This document shows, in pieces, positions 5,819 through 10,742 of a DNA stretch of 10,742 nucleotides. The stretch comes from Atopobium sp. ICM42b (GTDB lineage: Bacteria; Actinomycetota; Coriobacteriia; Coriobacteriales; Atopobiaceae). How positions within the stretch are numbered: position 1 is the first letter of the stretch; the number at the start of each line of letters is the position of its first letter. The stretch is taken from positions 1 through 10,742 of the forward strand of contig JDFH01000013.1 in the NCBI GenBank assembly GCA_000564995.1, in the 5' to 3' direction. The notes under the pieces were generated by a model. That model saw only the letters and a list, made by a program, of their open reading frames with translations, had not been told where the DNA came from and searched no databases. The translations under genes were made by a program, and so were the position numbers.

Positions 5819-7207
5819 CTAGTCCTCTTTCTCAAGCTTGTGACGCCTCTGGGCGGCGTATCCCTCAACAATTTTCTGCTCAGAGCGCTCGAGTGCAAGC
5901 GCGTCTGCTGGTACATCCTTTGTGATGCACGAACTTGCCCCCACAAGTGCGCCATCACCAATTGAGACAGGTGCCACCATCATGGTATCGGATCCAACAA
6001 AGACGTTGTTGCCAATATGTGTCTTGAACTTGTGGTAACCATCGTAATTGCACGTAATTGAACCTGCGCCAATGTTGACGCCGGAGCCCATGGTAGTGTC
6101 ACCAATGTAGGAGAGGTGAGGTACCTTAGAGCCTTCACCGATAGTTGAATTTTTGATTTCAACGTGGGTGCCTGCTTTGGCATGAGGCATAAGGTGAGTG
6201 CCTGGGCGCAGGTAAGCGCGAGGACCGCAGGTAGCAAAGTCGTCTACCTGTGCGTTGATAGCAACAGTCTCATCGACAACAGCGTCGTTGCCAACAAGCG
6301 TGTCGGTCAGACGAGTATTAGGGCCTACCACGCAATTCTCGCCAATTGAGGTCTTGCCGTAGAGCATAGTCTGCGGGAGAACCTCGGTGTCCATACCAAG
6401 CGTGACCTCGGGGCCAATCCAGACGGAGGTTGGGTCCAGCATGGTAACGCCCTGGCTCATCCAGTGCTCGTTGATGCGCTCCTGCATGATGCGGGTGGCA
6501 ACGGCAAGCTCGGAGCGGGAATTAACGCCCAGCGCCTCTTTGTAGTCGTCAACGTGGACGGCAGCAACAGGCTCGCCCTGGCTTACATAGAGACCTACCA
6601 TGTCGGTGATGTAATACTCACCTTGCACGTTGTCATTGCCGAGAAGATCGATGTTTGCGGTCAGTCTTCCGCCACAGAAGCAGTACACGCCAACGTTGCA
6701 TTCACGCTCTTGCTCGCGCTGCTCAGGTGTAGCGTCTTTGTGCTCAACAATGGCAGTTACCTGGCCGTTAGAAGAAATGACGCGACCATATCCGGTTGGA
6801 TCTGGTGGCGTCATTGTGAGTACCGTACATGCGTTGTGGTGAGCTTTAGTTTCTGCAACAAGGTCCAGAATAGACTGTGCGCGCAACAGAGATGCGTCAC
6901 CGTTGATAACAACAACGGGTCCCTTGAAGCCACCAAGAGCATCCTTTACAACCTTGACGGCGTGGCCGGTGCCAAGACGCTCAGTCTGGGCAACATACTC
7001 AAGGTTAGGGAAGCAAGAAAGTGCAGATTTAACCTCGTCAGCGTGGTTACCAACAACCACAATGACGCGGTCAGCGCCAGCAGTAATTGCGGCGTTGACA
7101 CTCCACCAAACAAGGGGTTTATCTAGTAATTTGTGCACAATCTTAGGGTGGTGGGACTTCATGCGCGTTCCCTCGCCTGCAGCGAGGACAATCGCAGTAA
7201 GTGGCAT
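5819..7207 (-). CDS. glmU: Bifunctional UDP-GlcNAc pyrophosphorylase / GlcN-1-P acetyltransferase
   Basis: This 462-residue enzyme acetylates glucosamine 1-phosphate and then couples it to UTP, giving UDP-GlcNAc for peptidoglycan and other envelope polymers. The N-terminal pyrophosphorylase domain has LAAGEGTRMKS (8-18), Lys26-region PKIVHK, ERLGTGHA (76-83) and NGD (102-104). The C-terminal left-handed beta helix has hexapeptide repeats from about 255. Acetyltransferase residues are visible as YLRPG (Arg334), EIKNS (Lys352), VPHLSYIGD (His364) and CNYDG (386-390). The reading frame is open further upstream through the tRNA, but the true start is ATG 7207 (MPLTAIVLAAG) with GGAGG seven bases upstream. 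It lies 69 bp after tRNA-Gln and abuts prs. The Cys-rich turn YCFCGG (175-180) is unremarkable. Confidence 0.97.
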   Translation of the reverse strand: MPLTAIVLAAGEGTRMKSHHPKIVHKLLDKPLVWWSVNAAITAGADRVIVVVGNHADEVKSALSCFPNLEYVAQTERLGTGHAVKVVKDALGGFKGPVVVINGDASLLRAQSILDLVAETKAHHNACTVLTMTPPDPTGYGRVISSNGQVTAIVEHKDATPEQREQERECNVGVYCFCGGRLTANIDLLGNDNVQGEYYITDMVGLYVSQGEPVAAVHVDDYKEALGVNSRSELAVATRIMQERINEHWMSQGVTMLDPTSVWIGPEVTLGMDTEVLPQTMLYGKTSIGENCVVGPNTRLTDTLVGNDAVVDETVAINAQVDDFATCGPRAYLRPGTHLMPHAKAGTHVEIKNSTIGEGSKVPHLSYIGDTTMGSGVNIGAGSITCNYDGYHKFKTHIGNNVFVGSDTMMVAPVSIGDGALVGASSCITKDVPADALALERSEQKIVEGYAAQRRHKLEKED

Positions 7208-7214
7208 ACGTAAG

Positions 7215-7219
7215 CCTCC
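7215..7219 (-). promoter_or_regulatory. glmU ribosome binding site that fixes the start
   Basis: The minus strand reads GGAGG followed by seven bases and ATG at 7207. This decides against the upstream in-frame TTG at 7318, which lies inside the tRNA gene. Confidence 0.85.
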
Positions 7220-7276
7220 AAAGTACTTCGTATTACTCGATACGAGTGCGTCCCTACACAAAAGTTGCGTAAAAAA

Positions 7277-7351
7277 TGGCTGGGGTAGTAGGATTCGAAC
7301 CCACATTCCAGGCACCAAAAACCCGTGTCCTAACCGTTGGACGATACCCCA
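7277..7351 (-). tRNA. tRNA-Gln (anticodon UUG)
   Basis: The 75-base gene on the minus strand begins TGGGGTATCG and ends TACCCCAGCCA, so CCA is encoded. The seven-base acceptor stem TGGGGTA/TACCCCA pairs fully. The D arm is GTCC...GGAC. The anticodon loop TTTTGGT carries TTG at 34-36, closed by CGGGT/GCCTG with G-T wobbles. The variable region is GAAT and the T arm GTGGG-TTCGAAT-CCTAC. It sits between the CwlM-like gene (44 bp upstream) and glmU (69 bp downstream) in the same direction, so it may be cut from a longer mRNA. A weak TTGCCT...TAATA promoter may lie at the end of the upstream gene, but I cannot support it firmly. Confidence 0.97.
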
Positions 7352-7395
7352 ATGTAATCACTACGTTGGTTTTGTCCGCAACCCTATTAAGTGTA

Positions 7396-8325
7396 TCAGC
7401 TTAGCGAGGCAAATGCTCCACAAATTGCATCAAGAACAAGAACTGCCAAAGTCTGTGCGTCTGCGGTAGTAAACGAGCCGTCTACGTTTGTTCCTTCTGG
7501 CAGCACAATCTTGATAGGGGAGCCCGTTGCATCAGCAGACTCAATAGCGGTGCGCAGTCTTGCTGGCAGCGTCTCGTTTTCTTCCATAGAAACAGAGCCA
7601 ATACCAACCTGTCCGCGGGCGGGCATGCTTGGGGCATAGGCTGTGGTTAGAACCAAAATAGTGGCTGCATCGGTAGGGGAATCGGCGCGATCAATCATGG
7701 TCATGCCGCTTGCCTCAGTAGTTGCCTTAGAAAGGTTATAGACGCGAGCAGCTACGTTTCTAGAGATAGGATCTTCTCCCGTTATAGCAATGCAGGTGGT
7801 CTCAAGAACGTTTGCTGCACGAGCAAAGCCCATAGGACCCTGTGGGTGAGGGCCTTTTGCCTGCTTACCAGACCAAACGTGGCGCAGACGCTCAATAGCG
7901 TCGAGGGTATCCTGGAATGCCATACCGTCAGCAAGTTCGCCGACGCTTTCCTGGAAGAGCTTAACGGCAGCCTCGGTGTGAACACCGTAATGGCCATCAA
8001 CTTTTCCGCACGAGAAACCCAAGATGTTGAGACGCTCTTGCAGCTGACGCACGTCATTGCCGTGGAAGTTAGGAAGACGAAGGTAGAGAGTTCTGTCTCC
8101 TAGCTCATAGCCCTCATCGACCATGATTGCCCAGGTAGAGGCATCTACTTCTTCTCCAAGAGAAAGGTCATGGTCAAGCCTAAAGCGCGCAACGGCGCGA
8201 GCAGTTGACTTGCCAAAGGTGTGGCTCTGGCGCTCATCGTCTTCGATGGTGTAGCCAAGCTTTACGAGGCGTTCCTGAATGTCTTCAACGGCAGCACCAG
8301 TGCTACCAGGAGTAATAGGATCCAT
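7396..8325 (-). CDS. CwlM-like peptidoglycan-binding protein with degenerate amidase domain
   Basis: This 309-residue protein has no signal peptide or membrane segment (it begins MDPITPGSTG), so it is probably cytoplasmic. It has two PG_binding_1 domains: about 5-70 and about 86-147, the second with NDVRQLQERLNILGF and KVDGHYGVHTEAA. The linker pattern LGDRTLY (75-81) followed by these motifs closely resembles mycobacterial CwlM as I remember it. Residues from about 155 look like a shrunken amidase_3 domain: GPHPQGP in place of DPGHGG, Glu184 then ISRNVAARV, and ILVLTTA where active enzymes have a SIHAN histidine. The zinc site therefore appears broken. CwlM is known as a non-catalytic, cytoplasmic activator of MurA; the same role here is inference. 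The start lies two bases after the upstream stop codon, with an AAAGG ribosome binding site. Databases would probably just say peptidoglycan-binding protein. Confidence 0.82.
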   Translation of the reverse strand: MDPITPGSTGAAVEDIQERLVKLGYTIEDDERQSHTFGKSTARAVARFRLDHDLSLGEEVDASTWAIMVDEGYELGDRTLYLRLPNFHGNDVRQLQERLNILGFSCGKVDGHYGVHTEAAVKLFQESVGELADGMAFQDTLDAIERLRHVWSGKQAKGPHPQGPMGFARAANVLETTCIAITGEDPISRNVAARVYNLSKATTEASGMTMIDRADSPTDAATILVLTTAYAPSMPARGQVGIGSVSMEENETLPARLRTAIESADATGSPIKIVLPEGTNVDGSFTTADAQTLAVLVLDAICGAFASLS

Positions 8326-8327
8326 AA

Positions 8328-9380
8328 TTACCTTTCTCGGTTCACAAAGAAGTCTGCCATAGACAAAAGTGTGTCGCGAGCGTCTTCAGTAAGTATCACG
8401 TTTTCAAGCACGTGTTTTGCCTCATCAACTAAGGCAAGAGCGTGCGTGCGGACAAATTTTATCGCATTAGCGCTTTCCATAAGCTCCACAGCGCGCTGAA
8501 GCTTCATAGTATCGCCTGTATGCGCAGAAAGTATGGAGACAAGCTCTGTCTTTTCTGCTGGGCCAAGATGCTCAAGTGCGTAGACCACGGCGAGCGTGCG
8601 CTTGCCTTCAGTGATGTCTGACCTAAAATCTTTGCCCTGTACCTGGGCGTTTCCAACCAGGTTAAGAAGGTCGTCTTGCAGCTGGAAGGCAAGACCTACC
8701 TTGAGGCCAAACTCTTTGAGTGCGTCAAGCGTTTTCTGGTCAGCACCACCGATGAGCGCACCCAGTACCAGGGGATATGCAGCAGAGTAATAGGCGGTTT
8801 TGGAGAGCGCCATAAAAAGGTATTGGTCAGAAGTAACATCCCAGCGCTCGTGCTGTGCCCAGCCAAGGTCGAGCGCCTGACCCTCAAGGGTGTGCTCCTG
8901 CATGGCGAGAAGGGCGTCGATCACGCGAACTTTAAGCTGGTCAGAGAGGTGGTCGGCCACGGTAACGCGTCTGACAACATTGACCAGGGCAGAATCACCA
9001 ACGTTGATAGCAAGTCCGGTACCGAGTGTCTTGTAGAGGCACTTCTCGCCACGGCGCAGCTCTGATTTGTCAGCAATGTCGTCGTGGATAAGGGCTGCCG
9101 ACTGGAAGTCCTCGATGGCGCAGGCTACGGGCAGAGCGGCTTCTGCTGAGCCTCCAACAGCCTCGGCGCCCAGGCAGCAGAGGACCGGGCGCACGCGCTT
9201 GCCGCCGCCCGCGCTGAAGTGAGCGAGTGGCTGGTAGAGGTAGGTGTTCAGGTCTCCGCGGGTGCGCTCCGAGGGCGTGGATGTTGCTGCCGCGGGCGCT
9301 GCAGATGCCGTGGGGAGTCCGCGCATGATCTCTGCCTCGACGGCAGGGAGCTTTTGTGTGAGGTAGTCGGCGAAGTTCAC
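8328..9380 (-). CDS. Polyprenyl (farnesyl/geranylgeranyl-type) diphosphate synthase
   Basis: This trans-prenyltransferase has 350 residues. It condenses isopentenyl diphosphate with an allylic diphosphate to make precursors for lipid carriers or quinones. GGGKRVRPVL (58-67) binds IPP. The first aspartate-rich motif is HDDIAD (Asp100, 101, 104) followed by RRG (109-111). EGQALDL is at 166-172 and GKDFRSDITEGKRTLA at 249-264. The second motif reads QDDLLN (Asp236, 237, Asn240), so the last Asp of DDxxD is replaced by Asn. An Ala/Pro/Ser/Thr-rich segment near 24-40 looks like a flexible linker. The start is GTG at 9380, with AGGA overlapping the galE stop codon region seven bases upstream. Product chain length cannot be told from sequence by eye, so ispA, hepT and similar names are left open. 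It is followed after two bases by the CwlM-like gene. Confidence 0.93.
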   Translation of the reverse strand: MNFADYLTQKLPAVEAEIMRGLPTASAAPAAATSTPSERTRGDLNTYLYQPLAHFSAGGGKRVRPVLCCLGAEAVGGSAEAALPVACAIEDFQSAALIHDDIADKSELRRGEKCLYKTLGTGLAINVGDSALVNVVRRVTVADHLSDQLKVRVIDALLAMQEHTLEGQALDLGWAQHERWDVTSDQYLFMALSKTAYYSAAYPLVLGALIGGADQKTLDALKEFGLKVGLAFQLQDDLLNLVGNAQVQGKDFRSDITEGKRTLAVVYALEHLGPAEKTELVSILSAHTGDTMKLQRAVELMESANAIKFVRTHALALVDEAKHVLENVILTEDARDTLLSMADFFVNRER

Positions 9381-9387
9381 GGAAGTC

Positions 9388-10443
9388 CTAGCCGCGATAG
9401 CCGTCTGGGTTCATCGACTGCCACTTCCAGGAGTCGCGGCACATGTCGGCGAGGTCGTACTGAGCCTTCCAGCCAAGCAAGTCAGCAGCTTTCTGGCAGT
9501 CTGCGTAGTTAGTTGCAACGTCACCTGCGCGGCGAGGCTCAATAACGTAAGGAATCTCTTTGCCGCAAGCCTTTGAGAACGCCTTGATAACGTCAAGTAC
9601 CGAGCTACCAGTGCCAGTGCCCAGGTTGAAGATTTCAACTCCCGTGCGGCCAGCCATCCATTTAAGTGCAGCTACGTGGCCGGAGCCAAGGTCGCAAACG
9701 TGGATGTAGTCGCGAACACCCGTGCCATCTGGGGTGTTGTAGTCGTCGCCAAAGACGTGAACAGCTTCGCGCTTACCCACAGCAACTTGAGCCACATAAG
9801 GTACCAGGTTGTTTGGAATACCTGCAGGATCTTCTCCGATGAGGCCCGACTGGTGAGCGCCAATAGGATTGAAGTATCTAAGCAGGACAACGTTCCACTC
9901 TGGATCCGCGGTGTGAACATCGGTGAGGATCTGCTCAATCATCCATTTAGTCCAGCCATAAGGGTTGGTTGCGTTCTTCTTGGGGCTTTGCTCGGTCAGA
10001 GGAAGGTTATCTGGGTCTCCATAAACCGTTGCTGAGCTCGAGAAAATAATTGACTTGCAATCGTGGTTTCTCATGACATCAAGAAGGGTGAGGGTATTGC
10101 CCAGGTTGTTTGTGTAGTACTCAATAGGCTTGGTGACGGACTCGCCAACAGCCTTGAAGCCTGCGAAGTGAATGACAAAGTTAATGGCGTGCTCATCAAA
10201 GATGTGGTTGAGAGCATCTGCATCGTTGACGTCTGCCTCGTAGAACGAAAGGCGCTTAGCGTTTTCTTCTCCCACTATGGTTTTGATGCGATCGATAACC
10301 TCTGCCGAAGCATTGGAAAGGTCATCAACAATTACGGCCTCGTAGCCGGAATTGAGCAGTTCAACAACGGTGTGGCTGCCAATAAAGCCCGCGCCACCGG
10401 TGACAAGTACGCAGGAATTTTGTGGAATCAGAGTGTCAGACAT
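9388..10443 (-). CDS. galE: UDP-glucose 4-epimerase
   Basis: This short-chain dehydrogenase-type epimerase of 351 residues interconverts UDP-glucose and UDP-galactose (and possibly the N-acetyl forms) in the cytoplasm. The NAD-binding TGGAGFIGSH is at 15-24 and the acidic VDDLSNAS at 39-46. HFAGFKAVGES (92-102) and SSSATVYG (135-142) follow, with catalytic Tyr162 and Lys166 in NPYGWTK. RYFNPIGAH (189-197) and a C-terminal NPDGYRG are typical of GalE. A short hydrophilic extension (MSDTLIPQNS) precedes the Rossmann strand. The ATG at 10443 has AAAGGA about five bases upstream. It is the first gene of the minus-strand cluster, and its stop lies seven bases before the prenyl synthetase GTG. Whether it prefers GlcNAc substrates is not visible. 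Confidence 0.97.
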   Translation of the reverse strand: MSDTLIPQNSCVLVTGGAGFIGSHTVVELLNSGYEAVIVDDLSNASAEVIDRIKTIVGEENAKRLSFYEADVNDADALNHIFDEHAINFVIHFAGFKAVGESVTKPIEYYTNNLGNTLTLLDVMRNHDCKSIIFSSSATVYGDPDNLPLTEQSPKKNATNPYGWTKWMIEQILTDVHTADPEWNVVLLRYFNPIGAHQSGLIGEDPAGIPNNLVPYVAQVAVGKREAVHVFGDDYNTPDGTGVRDYIHVCDLGSGHVAALKWMAGRTGVEIFNLGTGTGSSVLDVIKAFSKACGKEIPYVIEPRRAGDVATNYADCQKAADLLGWKAQYDLADMCRDSWKWQSMNPDGYRG

Positions 10444-10459
10444 ATCAATCCTTTCGTGG

Positions 10460-10480
10460 ACTTATATCGTCATAAGTATA
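10460..10480 (-). promoter_or_regulatory. Candidate galE promoter -10 with overlapping inverted repeat
   Basis: On the minus strand TATACT (10480-10475) is a good -10 box about 30 bases before the galE ATG. It is overlapped by ACTTAT (10460-10465) and ATAAGT (10472-10477), an inverted repeat with a six-base spacer that could be an operator. No convincing -35 box is seen 16-18 bp upstream, so the promoter call is tentative. Confidence 0.35.
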
Positions 10481-10512
10481 CGGCTTTTCTGCGAAACGTT
10501 GGGCGTTGCGAG

Positions 10513-10742
10513 CACACGGGTTTCTCGTCAGGTGCGCGTGCGGGCGCACGGGTTTCTCGGCAAGTACTCCTTTCTGGCATCGCGCGCCTGACGTTCACTA
10601 TGCGAACCTAACGTTCACTATGCGCGCCTAAAAAGTGCAAAGAATCTGTATTTGAGGTACCGATTCTTTGACAAAATCAGGCAAATCCACCGATTCTTTT
10701 ACTTATTTAGGCAGAAGTTACAGATTCTTTGAAGAAATCAGG
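10513..10742 (+). repeat. Dispersed modular intergenic repeat, copy C (runs off window)
   Basis: The core begins at CGCGCCTA (10623-10630) and reaches TCAGG at the last base, so it should complete at 124 bp if CGCG follows. AAAGAATC (10639-10646) is followed by GATTCTTT at 10662, 10692 and 10723, the same 23/30/31 spacing as copies A and B. The hairpin stem is shortened to 9 bp (CAAAGAATC/GATTCTTTG). The left flank differs from A and B: ACGGGTTTCTCG occurs twice (near 10516 and 10548), 32 bp apart, and extra tandem units lie before the core. The stretch 10444-10742 contains no gene beyond the galE upstream region. Confidence 0.88.
10587..10626 (+). repeat. Two 20-bp tandem units inside copy C
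   Basis: CCTGACGTTCACTATGCGAA (10587-10606) is followed directly by CCTAACGTTCACTATGCGCG (10607-10626), and a third CCTA then opens the core element. These units are absent from copies A and B, where the GCGCGCCTGA border leads straight into the core. Confidence 0.9.

Noticed and set aside
5033..7126. Plus-strand open frames of about 220 codons opposite prs and glmU
   Set aside because: Both are antisense to well-conserved enzymes, and neither has a ribosome binding site or family features.
7208..7318. Upstream extension of glmU starting at TTG 7318
   Set aside because: The extension runs through the tRNA-Gln gene. The ATG at 7207 has a proper GGAGG site and begins at the conserved LAAGEGTR region.

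Overview
The window looks like chromosomal DNA of a mid-GC actinobacterium, most likely a coriobacterium of the Atopobium/Olsenella type. That placement is an inference from protein character: an NfnAB-type anaerobic transhydrogenase pair, a CwlM-like protein otherwise known from Actinobacteria, and a glmU-prs pair. It is not a database result. Nearly all coding is on the minus strand; only pcp is on the plus strand.

Layout on the + coordinate axis: (1) 1-325 is gene-free and holds a reverse-oriented copy (A) of a dispersed modular repeat plus a rho-independent terminator. (2) 326-2553 is a two-gene redox operon on the minus strand (nfnA then nfnB, overlapping), preceded by a leader of up to about 140 nt. 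(3) 2554-3625 holds pth (minus), with related GC-rich intergenic words on both sides. (4) 3626-4315 is pcp on the plus strand. (5) 4316-4822 is a 507-bp gene-free stretch with repeat copy B, a second repeat block of the same architecture but different core sequence, and the prs terminator. (6) 4823-10443 is one tightly packed minus-strand cluster: galE, polyprenyl synthetase, CwlM-like protein, tRNA-Gln(UUG), glmU, prs. (7) 10444-10742 is gene-free, with a candidate galE promoter/operator and repeat copy C, which runs off the window end.

The large cluster reads as a cell-envelope precursor unit. Prs makes PRPP, GlmU makes UDP-GlcNAc, GalE interconverts UDP-hexoses, the prenyl synthetase makes isoprenoid diphosphates (possible lipid-carrier or quinone precursors), and the CwlM-like protein resembles the mycobacterial regulator of MurA, the enzyme that consumes UDP-GlcNAc. 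NfnAB is a separate function, balancing NADH, NADPH and ferredoxin.

The most unusual signal is intergenic. A 124-bp element with inverted ends (CGCGCCTGA / TCAGGCGCG) occurs three times. Each copy has one inverted 8-bp box followed by three direct boxes spaced 30 and 31 bp. A neighbouring block of nearly equal length repeats the same plan (one inverted, three direct, same GGCAAA scaffold) with a different core word. This suggests a repeat family with a fixed scaffold and exchangeable cores.
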